Assembly (NCBI GenBank): GCA_018350325.1
Contig: JAEVLN010000028.1
Coordinates: 248,001 to 312,000, forward strand
Reading direction: 5' to 3'
DNA length: 64,000 bases
Source of the DNA: Globodera rostochiensis
Lineage: Eukaryota; Nematoda; Chromadorea; Rhabditida; Heteroderidae
Below are positions 12,080 through 26,400 of the stretch, piece by piece (positions within the stretch are counted from its first letter, which is position 1; every line of letters starts with the position of its first letter). The notes under the pieces were generated by a model that saw only the letters and a program-made list of their open reading frames with translations, ran no database searches and was not told where the DNA came from. A program made the position numbers and the translations under genes.

Positions 12080-15000
12080 CTATTGTTGTGTATAATAACT
12101 CAACTGTCTCAGTGTTTCTTGAACAAAAATTTGTTTGATGTGATCTGCAGAATGTGTTCCCCATTATCAGATCATATTCCCAGGGATTTTATGTAAAATT
12201 GCTGCTATGCTGCCCCTACTTTTGTTTGTTGTTGCACGTGACCGTGTGAATCATTTTTATTTAAATAGTATAAAATCAGATTGATCATTTTTACACCCAC
12301 CTCCGCCACTTGCAAAGGCAAGTCCCCGAGTGCAGGCTTCACCATCTGTAGCTCACGAGGCCTTGCACTCATGCCATCCTCTAAGAGAATTTGAAGCATC
12401 ATGCTTGATTGTTGTGGAGGATGTCTGAATGCGTTAAATCGGGTAAAATCAAATTAAAATGATGCGAAAATTCTCACCCGTTGTCCCTGGCGAACACTTC
12501 CAATTCCATCGGTTGTCCTCCCAGCATGGCGGACAGTTCGGCCAATGCTCGGTCCATTATGTAGACCAATCCGTTTGAGCGATTTACGCGGAAATCTTAA
12601 GCAACAAAAAACAATATAGTATTAATTATTTAGACATTTAAATTATTTAAAAATTTGCCGAAATCGATCCGATCAAATCGGTTCTGGCAATTTTTACATT
12701 ATCTGTTAGCCATGCCAACGTCTCTCTCTCACATTCGGTTCCAGCCGGCTGTCGTTGTCCAAGCCCAAATTCTACGCTGCCATTATCGCCTTCGTCTCTG
12801 TCGCGTGCCAAAAAGCGTCCGATGGCGGCGCCAGCCGGCATATTGTCCAGTAGCCGAATGTGCGTGCCCTGGCGATCCCACACGATCAGTGGCCGATTAT
12901 CATTTTTGTCCAGCAACGTCAAGCGGATCTAAAATTTTCGCATTGACTCAATAGGCGTAATAATAACAAAATTGAAATTGTGCACTTTACATTATTAAAT
13001 TAATATTATTAGTTTTTTAATTTATATTCTTTTTTTTCAAATTTTACCGGTATTTCGCCACTGTTTCCACCTGCATCAATGCATCGGAACACAAATGCAT
13101 AATGGGATTGAAACTCGCGGTCCAATTCGTCTGAATTTGCCGTCAAAATCCACTGCTTTTCACCATACTGAATATTTTAAATATTATTTTATTATTAAAT
13201 TGTAAATTTATTAACCTGTCTCTGTGTCGCAAACTTGCTACCGCCACCGATCAGTTCACATCGGTGCGTCTTCGAGTCCGGATCATGAACCTCCAACAAC
13301 ACAAGTTCAAGCTGTTCACCGGCACTGTTCTCTTCCAGCTCGATCGTCAGCAACTCGTCGTTAGTGCTTTCCTCAACCACTCTGCGTAATGGTTAGAATT
13401 AAACCGTGATTCAATGTTTAAATTGAAATTCCACGCCTCCACCTGTTTGGTTCAGTTAGCATGCTCTTTAGAAGAAGCACAACCGGCGCCGTGTCGTCCA
13501 GGTCAAGCACTTCGACTTGTACCTGAGCTGTTGTGCTGTGTTGCGACGACTCAGATGATGAAGAAGCGATCATACGGAATGCCAAAAGGCGTTGTTCCGT
13601 CGATGAAAGCTGTTCAAAGTCCAGACGAGCCTTCACAACAACCACACCATCTGATAAGGTTGGGTAAGTGGTTCAATACAATATTTGGATCAGAAAATTT
13701 AAAAAATACAGTTCTCGCAATAATTTAAAGCGAATTTTTTTTGATCCCGAATGTAAAAAAGAGTAATACTAAAACTTATCCGTAAGGTGTCATTTAAAAA
13801 TCTTAAGGTGTTTCTAGATTTTTAAGAATTTTGCATGACGGCGCTTATCGGCATCGTCTTAAAAAGCCAAATTTTAAAATTCCGGCTACGATATTTCGAT
13901 AAATTTATTGCGATAAATTATCGAATTTATCGTATCGCAAAAACTAGTTGCAAATAAAAGTTGGAAAACGGATTTAATCTTAAAAAAATTCTACCATTAC
14001 GAATGGAGAAGAACTTTGCGGAAGGTTGATCCAGAGAAATTTTGACTCGATCACTGCTGTTCACTGGGTTGAACGCGGGAAGCTGAAGAATCGGATGGCC
14101 AATCTTAATCACAATTATAATGTTATTCAATTAAACTCAAAATTTTTAATGAAAAATAAAAACTAATAATATTATTAATTTTAAATTGTATTGTAATCAC
14201 CGGCAATTCCTCGGCAATTCGAAGTCGAATTGGCACCGATTCGCTTGTCCATGGAGCGGCAAAACATGGCTTAGTAAGACGTTGACGCCTTGCCAATGTT
14301 TTGGCCTGATCCACGCGGAAAGTGATGGCCACAAGAGCTTTAAAGATTCTGTTTATAAAAAAATAAATAAAGAATTATTCTATACCCATACCACACGAAT
14401 TCTTGGCCAATTTTTACCAAAAAAACTTTAGCATTTAGAACACTTAGGGTCACTAACTGACCACAGAATTGTTTACCTTCACTAGCATTGCCATCGACGA
14501 TGCTTTTTATCGTAAATTTGAGGTGTAATGAGCGTGTAGTGCGTAGTTTTGTCATGTCCAAACGAATGGTGCCATTTCCGGGCAAAAACACTTGCAGGGC
14601 ACCCTGAAATTTTAATTTTTTTTCTCTCTGTAAAAACAAGAAAAATAAAGTCGGCATAAAAGAAATTCAAAAATAATAATCGAAAATCCAATTCCTCAGG
14701 TGCACCTTCGGCAACTGTATCGGCCTGTCCGCATCGTCCCAGGCCTCCAAATTGTCGTCAAATTCAGCGTATCGTAGGTATTCACCGTCCAGAAATGGAG
14801 CCAAATCAACCATTTTCTAATAAATTAAGATAAAATTATTAATAATTTAAGGTTTAGCGCCCGACACCAAGCCCAGATGCCCCAAATCAAAATATTCCTC
14901 TGTTTCATTACACACGCCCACGATCTCGGCATGCCGCCCTCGAAGAACCCCTACCGGACAGGGCTGTGTCAAAAGCAAAAAAAGTCGAAATCAAAAATCG

Positions 15001-18000
15001 AAACTGAAAAGTTCGAAATCGAAAGGAAGAAAACGTCGAAAATCGAATTCGAAATTTCGAGACAGCCCTGCTACCGGAGTACCCCCGCCCGTCCCTTCCT
15101 GGGGGCTCAAAATTAAATATTCATAAAAAGAATTGAATGTTGATTAAAATATTTATTCATAAAAGAATCTCTATTTTTCCTACATACCCTCAACTTCTGT
15201 CCAGAATTGAGTTGGTCATCAACAGCACAATCTTTATCATTATCGTCCAGACGATCAGTGCTTATTGAGACGTACGGCAGTTTAGAAGACTTTTTTCAAT
15301 CTAATTTTAAATCATTTCTATACTCCTAGGCTTAAAGTGGGAAGATTTTCGGACTTCGGAATGTTTGCCGCAAAAACGTTGCCAACAAATGGCTCCACCG
15401 ACAGCCAGCCGGGATTTCCATCACTGATCAAGTAGTTGACCACAACAGTGCTCGGCGGTGAATGCTTTAACTGCAACCGCACAATTGGCGTGCCTTGACA
15501 AATTTAAACATTTACAAAAATGAGGAATTACAGTATCCTTCTCTCAACAAGAAAAGTAACCATCGAACGGTCAAAGACAGTTCGGTGCCACCAACTTTAA
15601 CAGTTCGGTGCCACCAACTTTACGCATCTAACCGCCCGATCAAGCGCTTATGATAGCCGTAATCAAAACCTAACCGGTATAGATACGATCGGCCGGCATT
15701 GATCGGCTGTAGAATGAGCTTGTGAAACGGTAAGGTTGCAGATTGTCCTACAAAATGCTTTCAATTTAGCTGTGAGTGATGAGTGCATTTTTAATTAATT
15801 AATATATACTAAGTATACTGTAAGTGAAAAGTGCTTACTGTAACCCGGACCGGCACTGTTTTCATGTCTCTTTGGCCAAGCCCATCGGCTACGACCAGCT
15901 CCAACTCGTAAATGCCTTCCTCCATCAATTTAACGCCAGCTTTCAACATTATCCCGAACAGCAGTGCATCGGAGTCAGCGAATTGGTGCAGTTTAAAGTA
16001 TTTGGACATATTCCCGGCCAACAAAAGTGCATTGAAACGATTTTCTGGCGCACTTAAAACCAAAAAAATTTTGGGGTACAAATTTTTGTTAAATTTTGGG
16101 GTACAAATTTTTGTTAAATTTTGATAAGGAAGGTAATGTGAAAAGAAAATATTTGCAGAAAAAATAAAAAATTTTAGTCATCTGGTATTCACAGGTAGAG
16201 TTGTCGGTTTCAAACCAAACCGAAACATCGAGAAATTTTGGTTATAGTTCGGCTAACCGACTCGTTCAGTTTTGCTTTAGATTAATGCTTTTTTGATGGA
16301 TTTTAAGAAAATTTTAAAATTTAGCATTCTTTATTATAAAACATCGGTTGTGAGAATCCGGGATTCCCGTGTTTTTTTCTGTTCCCGTTGAAAATCCCGT
16401 TCCCGCCGGTCTTTAGTTAAAATAATGGCGCTTCCGCCAGTTCTGTGTTTTCCCACCTGTCCATGTCACTGACGGCGATCACAAACGGTGCACCGCCTCT
16501 CAAATTCCCATTCACCACCAAAATTTCGTCGGAGAATAATTGTAGTCTGGGTGGATTGTCATTGACATCCCGAACCCTAACAGTCACTGACACTGGTGCC
16601 GATCGATGACCTGTAAAAAAAGCCGAATTTTGATTTTTTCAATAAGGTTCAATTTTGTAAAAATGTTTTTCAAAAATGTATGCCTCCATTTCTATGCATT
16701 GCAGTCATAATCAGGTAGAATGCTTGTGCCAAATTGTGATCCAAGCATCGTGTGCCATTGCGCTTTTTTGCATCAGTCGAGACACCACATTCGAGCCTCA
16801 CTATGCCATCCGGCTCAATTTTGAACCTGAAAATTTTGGAGCACTAAATTTTTTCAATTTCGCCTACAAATGTGATCCATGGCCGAACAGCTCGAACTCT
16901 ACGTGTTCGTCAATATCAGTTTCCAATTTGACACGTCCGACTTCAGTCCCATCAGGTGCATTTTCATCGATCACAAATTCGTACCCCGTCGATGCTTCAG
17001 GGAGACGAATTTGTAGGGGTGGCCCACTGCGCGAGTCCTCAACAATCAGTTCTCCTTTGAAAATGTTCTTTGTTTGTTCAACAATTCGATGTCCATTCCA
17101 ATCAACCATGGAAGCAAGCAACTACAAAAAAAACAACTAAAATTTAGAAAAAAAGATTTGTAATACCTCAAATTTAATTGGCTCATCCGGCACAGTTTCT
17201 GGGACAGTCAGCCACAATTGGGCCATATCTCCTGGTCCAATGTGATGCGGGCGGATGTCCAAGACATTACTGCTAGATGGACGAAGTTCGAGTCGTATGA
17301 GCGATGGATCATGATTAAGTGATGCGTTCCGAATCTCGGGAATGGATATAGCCAGATTGGGGATTGGGTTTTGAGTTAGAGAAGACAATGAGCTGAATGG
17401 CACAACGATTTGTCGAACGATGCCAACGTTGGAATCCATCAGCTGCGAATCAAACTCGATTTTGACGGCTAGGATAAAATGAAAGCCGATGGGATACTGT
17501 ATTTCAAAACAAAATGCATACTGTAATTGTCCAAGAGCTCATTCTCTTCCATTTTCTTCTCGTCCATACGTTCCATTATTTTTTCGTACTTCTTCACATC
17601 CGATTCATTTTGATGCTTCCTTACATGGTCAATTCCATTCTTCTTCTTTGTCGTTGTTTCTTCCACTTCCACTTCAGCTCTGCTCTTCTTTTCTCCCCTT
17701 TCCTCATCCGCCTTCTCTTCAGTTTCGTCCAATTTGTTCTTTTCTTCCGCATCAATTTTTTTAACTTCCTTTTCATTTTCTTTCTTCTCTTTCGCCTGAC
17801 CTTTTTTAACTTTCTTATCTTCCGTCTGATCTTCATCCTTCTTCTCTTCCGTCTGATCATTAGCCTTCTTCTCTTTCGTCTGATCTTCATACTTCTTCTC
17901 TTCCGCTTCATTTACAACTTTCTTCTCTTCCTTCACAACTCCACCCTTTTTCTCTCCCACTTCAGTTCCACTCTTTTTATCTGGCATTTTCTTGTTATTA

Positions 18001-19895
18001 TTCTTTTCCGATTCCTCATTACGTTCCTTTTTATTCGCTTCATCTTCCGCTTCTTCTTCTACATGATTTTGTACGAGGCTCATTGTCGTTTTCGAAACTT
18101 CCTCATCATCCCCATCCTGTTCCAGTCTGACTTCTCTGGATGCTGACAAAATGTTGTTCAAGCTGCTGTTCAGTTCCATCTCGGTTGGATCAAGCATGAA
18201 CACCATTTCATCCACGATAGCGGTTGATGTTGTTTCATAAACTGTTGTGGATGATCCATTGATGTTGAACAAATTGGGATCCAAGTCCAATATTATTCGG
18301 GCAGCTTCATCGGACGAAGTTTCCCCGCGAACGCTATTATGTCCATTGTCCCCGGAAATGTGTTCAAATGGTACAGTAACCGATGACGACACCATGGGCA
18401 GAGGAAGTGTTGTAGAAAAGGGTTCCTGTAACACCGTAAATGAAACGAGAAGCGGCTTTTGTTGAGTAAATAAAATTTCGTTGAAGCTCAAAATTAATGC
18501 AAAACACTTCTTTTTGTGTGTTTTCAAATCAGAAATAGTCACAAAAAATTTTTTTTGGTATTTACTGTATGTTCAGCCAATACCGTAAAGGAGGTAACAG
18601 ATGACATCGTCGTTGATGTATTTTGTACTACTACCGTAGTTTTGGATAGTTTATCTCCTTCAGCAGTACGTTCCGCCTTCATCGTAACCAATGTCAATAC
18701 TGTAGTCAAGGGTGTTACAGTAGTTGATGGTAGTGATAGTTCATGTTCTTCCGTTTGCACAGGCGAACTTTCATGCTCATCCTTCAGCACATTTGCTCGT
18801 ATTTTCGTAAAACCTTTCAGATGACCTTGGGTACCCTGAATTTTTTTTTGAATGAAATTTTGTGAGTTTTTGCACAACCTGTAGGCTGAACCGGTAATCA
18901 CCATTCTCGGTTTGTGACCACCGCACATTGCTTCCCGGTTTCAAAAGAATGGGCACCTCGGAGACTATGTAATTGGGCTCCTCCAAAAAAAAATTGGCTC
19001 TTAATTCAAAAATTATATTCCAAGAAAATTGCAACCTGACTTGACGTGACAGTGCCGATGGCAAACCAGTCGAATTGGTCCTGGGCCACCTCAAATTCGG
19101 GCATTGCTTTGTCAAGACGACCAAAAAAAGTCATCGTGGCTATCAGCTTGGTGGCCTGCAAGAATTTTTGGAAAATCTTATTTTAATTATTTTGCCAAAT
19201 ATTGCGCATAATTAAAAATCCACCTCGTTACGACCCTCGGGCACCATAAGCTCGTAGAAGTCCCGTTCAAAATGTGGCACAAATTTGAATTTCTGTCGTT
19301 CTGATCGATGTTCATTTGGATGGAGTACAACGCTGGCGGTTGCAGAAACGTTGAGATGCGGTCGGGGCAGATCAAAGCGCACAGGGCTGATCGGCACAGT
19401 GATCGGCTCCAACGTAGAGGTGTTGTTTATAAGATCATTAGAATCCGGAGCACTTTCCGCTTTCGAGTCAGTCCGATTTTCGAGCTCAGCTCCAAAGATA
19501 GCACGAGGAGGCGAGCTCGGTGGTGTTGGTCGATGTCGCGCTCCTTCAGCGTCGTCGGGCGCTGTGCTCACTCGGGAACGAATTGCACTAAAATTTTGAA
19601 TTTAAAAAGACACCAATTAAGAGCACGCAATAACAATGATCATCAAATTAAAACATTTAGAACTGAGCAATCAAATGAGTAAAATTCTCTTTAATTATTT
19701 TCTAAGCATCTGGACTAAAACCAGTTTCTGATCAATCAGAAGGGGGTCGGCTCTTTATACTTACCCAAGCGCATTCTCAAGTACTCGCTCAGCCTGATCA
19801 CGTTCAATGGATTGTAGGCCATAAATCAACGAGTCGATGAATGCAAAAGTAGAAAATATGCCAAAAGCAAAACGTAAGAGAACATTACAAGACAT
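12080..19895 (-). CDS. Cadherin-like extracellular protein (multi-exon)
   Basis: Read from 19895 down, an ATG followed by a hydrophobic run (LLRFAFGIFSTFAFIDSLIY) looks like a signal peptide. Later exons carry cadherin linkers: RVRDVNDNPPRLQL (~16570), LLDKNDNRPLIVWD (~12900), EVLDLDDTAPV (~13500) and VFARDNGHPP (~12480/12430, split by an intron). Such repeats bind calcium and mediate cell adhesion. Between the N terminus and the clear repeats lies a Thr-rich, then very Lys/Glu-rich stretch (about 17530-18080, with repeats of EEKK and EDQT). The last exons read DHIKQIFVQETLRQLSYYTQQ and stop at 12080-12082. I see no membrane segment before this stop. The protein is therefore either secreted or I have missed a terminal exon. 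The final junction is uncertain. Which nematode cadherin this matches is not resolved. Confidence 0.72.
14959..15070. mobile_element. Miniature hAT element in a cadherin intron
   Basis: A 112-bp element starts CAGGGCTGT and ends ACAGCCCTG, flanked by the exact 8-bp duplication CTACCGGA (14951-14958 and 15071-15078). The interior is a run of TCGAAAATCGAAA-like words. It sits in an intron of the cadherin-like gene. Confidence 0.85.
15577..15624. repeat. 24-bp tandem duplication, two copies
   Basis: The unit ACAGTTCGGTGCCACCAACT is repeated directly twice with its TTA linker. It lies in a non-coding part of the cadherin-like gene. Confidence 0.6.
16065..16122. repeat. 27-bp tandem duplication, two copies
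   Basis: The unit TTTTGGGGTACAAATTTTTG plus GTTAAA is present twice in direct order, inside an intron of the cadherin-like gene. Confidence 0.6.
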
Positions 19896-20498
19896 TTCAG
19901 TTCTAAATATTGTTTTAACACAACTGAGTTTTATTGTAAGAAACAAATTTACTCGGCAAAATTGTTCCGAATAAATTTAGCTTTTTTTTTGCTAAAGAAA
20001 AGTCTAATTGCAATAATAAACAATTTCAATTTAAAAGTTTAAATTTTTAAAAAATAGCGCTGCCCACAAATCGAAGAAAACCATGTAACCCAATTTTTGC
20101 GATAAAATGGTGGAGGCCGACCCGAATTTATCCCTTTGGGGTTTACTCCGATAGTGAAAAAGGAAATGGTGGATGGATCGAACCCACTCTTGACCTTCAA
20201 CATTTTTTGAAAAAATATTTTAAAGATGATTTACCATTGCAATCAAACATCACACTTCTATGACATGTATCACATGCTAAGGAACCGCCATCCTTAACCA
20301 TGCATGACACGCCAGTTAGTTAGTCGTTGTCTTCCGAGTGACAAAATGTTCAATAATCGAAATTCCCCAATAATCAAAAATCAGTTTATCATTTAGGTTA
20401 AGAAATGACATTTTTGTTTGCTGATTGATCAATTTATGAAAGCCAAATGCAAAAGTGGGAAATGCCTTAGGCAAAAATTCAAAGCGTGTTCAACATCA
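19896..20498. other. Intergenic gap between cadherin-like gene and transporter
   Basis: About 600 bp lie between the start of the cadherin-like gene and the stop of the transporter, both on the minus strand. The gap holds the promoter of the former and the 3' UTR of the latter. It is AT-rich with no clear open frame or repeat. The TCGAACCC at about 20174 was examined as a tRNA B box and rejected. Confidence 0.5.
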
Positions 20499-23400
20499 TC
20501 AAAAATCAAGCAGGGGTTTTGTTGTCGTCCTAAAGGTCAATCCGTCCTCGTCGTCGTCGTCACCATCATCATCACCATGTTGTGCAATGACCGCATTACT
20601 ACTACCACAAATACCGTCGTCCATGTCGCTTTCGTCCACCGCTTGTGACGACGAACCATGGCGATGGTACACCTCGATTGCGATTTCTTCTGGCGCCTGC
20701 GCAGCACTGGCAGGCAACGGATCGTCGCGCAACGAATGCGCAAAAAACATCAGCACACCGATCAAACAGACCAGTGCGATCAACTGTAAACATGGAAAAA
20801 TAAAAAAGAAAGCAAGTTAAACTAACCTAATTTTTAAAACATTTAAAACCACCTGTCCAGCCACCGTGAAGGCAAGAAACAAATCAGCCAGACTCTTGTT
20901 GTGATACAGCATGCAGGAGCCGTGCGGTTCGCCAGAACATGGGTCCAAATGTTGTCGAATACAGGAGAACTGGAAAAAATAAAAACATTATCGTGTGCAT
21001 GCTCTGAGGACAAATTTAAAAAGATGAGAGTTCAGTTCAATCGTCTAACATCGAACAGCCATCCAAAGACCACAGGTGCTGGGATGGTGCCGATGATACG
21101 GACAATGATCCATTGAATGCCGAGCGCGAACGAACGCTCATCATAATCAACCGTTCTGAAAATTTTGCATTTTCTAACACCTCAAATTTATTCAGGTAAA
21201 ATATTCAATTCGTAATCTATTACCGTAACCCGTTGTAAACAAGCTACAGTATCGTAAATTCACGTACTGATCAAATGTGACTTTCCCAACATTACCTTAG
21301 CACCACAGTGATCAACGCAATGCCGACCGCAAAAGTAAAGAAGCAGAATGGTGCAAAAAACACCTTAAGAGAAACTGGCCAGTTTTTTCTTCCGAGTATC
21401 ATGTTTAATCATTCACCACACCATGAAGGCGAACAGTCCACGACATTTGGACTCGCAAAAGCCGCGCTTCACCCGACGCGTGCCGCCTTTCATCTCGTCC
21501 GGCACGCATGAGCAGTTCAGGTATTCCTTCTGTTGTGCGGCATATGGTGTTGGGCAGCCAGCGTAGCAGGGCGAGTAGTAGGCCTTCTGCGAGCCGTCAA
21601 TGTGCTCCGCGCACACCAGAAAGAAACGTGGGGTAAGCCGGGTTGGATTAACAGATAAAATTTAAAACTCAAAGTGCCAGTTTTTTTTGAAACTTTTGAA
21701 GGCAATAAATACCGGATGGTACTCGGTGGGCAAACAGCGGCAGTGTGCATTGCAACGCGCGTCCAAGTGGTACGCAAAGGCGCCAGTCGCGTCCATGCCG
21801 GGGGCACTGTTGCGTTAATGGGTATTGTTAGTAAGTAAAATTTACGTTACGCAAACTCCCTTCAGAAAAAGATTTTCTCTTGTTTTTGTTAATTAAATTT
21901 TTAAGCATAACATCGAGAAAATATGAAAAACATTACTCACTCGTCCACTGGGTAGTGCCGTTCGATGCCCACCAGCTGATCATGGTCACAGTAGATGAAA
22001 TACATCGGAGATAACAAAAGCGAGCACAACACCAATCTGGATTTCTATTACATTAAGACAAAAAAAATTCTTTACAATTTTATTAATGTCAAGACGTACG
22101 ATTAAAAAACAATAATTAAATTGTAAAAATAAACACCAACAAAAAAAATATATTACGCGATACAATATTGGAGGGTGCGCACGCAGCTCAGTCGAAAGCG
22201 GTGGATGATCAGACCAGAAAACATTGTGCCGAAGCCGGCCATCGGCACCATTACAGCACTGGCAAAAAAAATGTGTTAATTTTAAAATTTGAACAGAAAA
22301 ACATGAATAATAGAGCACGGAGGACCGGCCAGACCCCGGGTTTTCCAGGTCCAGGACGATTTAAAAAACCCAGACTTTTTGATCCGGGCTGATTGAACTG
22401 AGAAAATCCGGGTATTCGGGCGCGGTTTTTTCAATTCCGAGCTATAACTATAGGTCTGAAAAAAATTCAAAATTTAAATATATATTTAAGGACCCCATGA
22501 AAAGTGTGGCCTTGCTGGGCGCCACACCGAATTGGCGCTCCAAGTATTTGGACATGAAAGTGGAACAGCCGGTAACGATCAGTCCTGTATAAATTTCAAT
22601 CAAAGAAAAATAATTCCAAGCAAAATCTAGCACCATCAATAGACATGCCCAAGGTGATCAGCATATAGGGGCCCTGTGATTTATTTATTATTATTTTTTT
22701 CAAAATTAATTTTCACGCGCGTACATTCAGCAGGATTTTGTAGATGGCAATCGGAATGTGTCGGACGTCCAGCCACAGTTGATACCAAATGGGGCCCGGA
22801 CGAGACTTCAGGGTTGTCGACTGAAACTGGACCATCACCGTCTTCTCGTTGCCATCTTCTGCAGAGAACGTGATCAAAATTATGATGGGGTATTTCATAG
22901 GGTTATTGGAGCGGACCATCGATGTGCCCGCCGCTTCCATTGCTGAACACCGCTGCGGTCCGATTGCCGGACGACGGAGGTATGCCACAACATTCAGGCG
23001 AGCGCTTTTTTTGACCCAACGTTTCTTCTTGAAGACGTGTTCTGGTGGAATTAAAAGCCATGTCAAAAAAAGAAAGAAAGAAGGATCAACAAAAACTGTC
23101 TACCGATGCCATTTCAACGATTCCGGCAACAATTTTGGAAAAATCAGAATCGGAAAAACTGCCAAAAGGCCGAGCAGAGAAGCCAACAGAAAGCCAAGAT
23201 ACCAGGCTCCGACCCACTTAGGGTCGGTCTCGTCAAGGTCAATGATTCTAAAACAAAAAAAAAAAAACGGATTTAAAACATGAATATAAAAAATTCGCTA
23301 CAATTTCTGCAGTTTTTGGCCCGTCACAAGGAAATCGGTGTGCCAGAGAAGGAATTTGCTAGAAGCAAAGAAACCGATGGCCGGACCAAAAATTGCGAAG

Positions 23401-26400
23401 GCGTAAAACACGCCAATGTACAGCGAAGAGAGCGCTGGGCCAACCTAAATTTTGGAAAAATTAAAATAGCAAAATGATAGTACTTATATTAAAACACCAC
23501 ACATTTTCATCGATGTACGACACGCCGATGGTGTACCTGCTCATAAAGCATAAGGCAATTAATTCATTAATTACCAATTAGACATTCATTAATTAATGTT
23601 CTGCCATTTAATTAATTAGACATTAATACAGCGGTGTGGCGCCAACGCCATGCATGAAATGTGCCAAACAGAAGAGGAACACGTAACGGAATGTGCCGGG
23701 CTTAAGCATTTTAAAAAGTAAGACAATAAAAATTGCTAAATTTTGAATATTAAACAATTCTCGAATCCTCCCCACCTGATTTTCGGGCGATGGACAGGCT
23801 TGGAGCGCTTCAAATCCCGTGACCTGTTGTTGCTGATCCATTAGACTTTGTGTGCCGTTTGAAGGAAATGCTCCAAACATCGCAGACCGATTCAAAAAAT
23901 CTATTTAAAAAATGGGTGAAAATCCAAAAACAAAACAAAAAAATCGACCCACCGTTTGCGCATTGAGAGAGTCCGATGTTTTCGATCTGATACGATGTGG
24001 TGTATGGTTCGGCCAGAAAGTGTGGCAATGTAAACACCAAAGAGCCAAGCTGCGGTGTTAAAATTTGATCAATATTTGTTGATCACTGACCACCAGACTG
24101 TTCTGAGCCACTTTTGGCACCTAGGCTCTTTCTTTTTTTTTTTCAAATTTTGACAATTTTGTATGGAAATATAAACGAACTTCCCAAAAACATCTTTAAT
24201 GTAATGGCTCAAATCTATAAATGGACAACAATTACTCAAAAGCACCGACCGACATCAGCAGCAGGCCCGCGCCAAGACCCGTGGACTTTGAATGTCGACC
24301 GCCAAAGTATGACACGGGGATGCAGAACAGCACATAGCCAAAGTCGTAAAACTGAATTTTTAATTTTATTTGAAAAATTTAAAAATAAATTTAGTGGCAT
24401 TTCCATTTTTTTTTCTTCTTCTCTTTCTCTCTCCTCACTTGCATTATGCGGCCAAGTGTGGAGGTGGAGAATTGAAAACGGCGTTCAATGGTCGATATTG
24501 AGGAAGGAAACAGTCCGTTGACAATCATTCCCTGGATGGCGCAGAACCTTAAATATTTTATTATTTTTTATAATAAATGATTAAAAGAGAAAAACTTGTA
24601 GGTTTTTAAGTTTTTGCGCGCCATGTTGACTTTTTTTTTAAATTGAATTTTAGGCCTAAAAACAAGAAAGTAGCTTTTTACGGAATTTTTGTCTGGACAC
24701 GATTCAATTGGTGTAATTTTTTTAACAAAAAAATGAGAAACAACCGACCAACAGAGCAATATGAGCATCCATTCTTTGCGCGCAAATTTTTGAAGCCATA
24801 TCGGTCTTAAAAATTCGCAATTCAATTTTTTTTTTTGCCAAAAATCAAAACAAAAAACAACCTCCAACTGCCAATGCCGCACTTTGTCTCATTGGCCAGC
24901 ACATTAATTTCCTGGCAAAGTGTGGTCGATTTAAGCAATTTTTATAATTACACTTAAACGGTACAAAAAAAAATGTTTGTTTGAAAAGCAAATTCCATAC
25001 ACAATAGCCGCCCACAACAATATCAACCTGTTCAATCAACGCAATTCTGTGTTGCTTTTGGCGCTCATCCAGCGGTGCACCCCAAGGGAAATTGCCTTCG
25101 TCATCATCGCATGAATGCTGCCGCTGGCGCTTGTCCATCGGACGTCTCGGAAAAGGTGGACCCGATGCAAAGCTTTGGAGAGAAAAAGCACGAACAATTA
25201 CAAAAAAAAATTGACAAAATTTGAATCGGTTTTTACCCGTTGCTTCGTGTCCCACGTAAGTGCCCACGCCGTTGTCGTCCACCATCTGCAGCTCGATTTT
25301 TATGTTCATCTGCGCAATTCGGGGCCGGATTTGCGGCGTCCGGTTGAGAATGTCGCGTTCTACGCCCGCTATTCTTCAACCCACGGGACTCACTTAATAA
25401 AAAATAAATTTATAAAAAAAACTAATTCTAACGGCTGGTTCATAAACTTCAGGAAAAAAAGGGTACCACGACAAATGCGGATTTAACACTTGCGGACGAC
25501 ACTTGCGGACGACATTTGCGGATAACAACATTTGCGGATTGGACATTTGCGGATCAGGCGACATTTGCGGATGAGTCACGAGAAAACGTCATTTGCGGAT
25601 CTTGATCTCTAAAATTTAAAAAAAATGTAAATACCAAAAAATTCCAATTTTGAATGGGAAAGGAAGGGTGGGCCTCGTCAGTGCGAGCCCTTCCTCATAT
25701 CCCATAAAAGCTATAGTGTGTTTGGCAAATAATTTCGATAACTGGGATGATTGATTGGTAGTGTTAAAACTCACAATAGGCTCGTTACGCCTTGAGCAAG
25801 CGATCAGAATAAATAGTTAAAAAAATTGACGCTATTTTTACGCTTATCATTTCTTTTGTTGCTGCTGTGGCTTTTCTTAGTTTTGTGTGTCTGCGATTAA
25901 AAGGGCCGAAACACACTATAGCTTTTATGGGATATGAGGAAGGGCTCGCACTGACGAGGCCCACCCTTCCTTTCCCATTCAAAATTGGAATTTTTTGGTA
26001 TTTACATTTTTATTTTAGTCCGCAAACGTCGTCCTCAAATGACGTCCGCAAACGTCGTCCGCAAATGTTAAATCCGCAAATGTCAGGACACGAAAAAAAG
26101 TCCTAGTTTCATGGGTGTACAAACACAACGGTATGCCATTTGCTATTGATACAAAACGTAACCCGAGCTCCTCCTGCTCGTGTGTTGCCGTGTCGCCTGC
26201 ACCTCTACCACCGCCAGCTCCTCGTGCGGTCGTGAACCGGCGACCGCAACTTGCGCACGGCTCTTCCCTGCGCTGTCGGGGCTGCTTTTGGTGCGAACGA
26301 TGACTGCCGTTGTGGTGCCAGCTCTTCGACGCTTGCGACAGGTCGCCAGGTGCCGACAACGTTTTGACAGGCCGTGCGGCATTATTGGAATTCTCTGAAA

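Noticed and set aside
17514..18146. 210-codon plus-strand ORF with many Phe/Leu, membrane-like
   Set aside because: It is the exact antisense of the Lys/Glu-rich cadherin exon; poly-Lys codons read backwards give Phe/Leu.
20165..20185. Possible tRNA B box (GGGTTCGATCC on the minus strand)
   Set aside because: No A box, and no pairing T stem or acceptor stem could be found around it.
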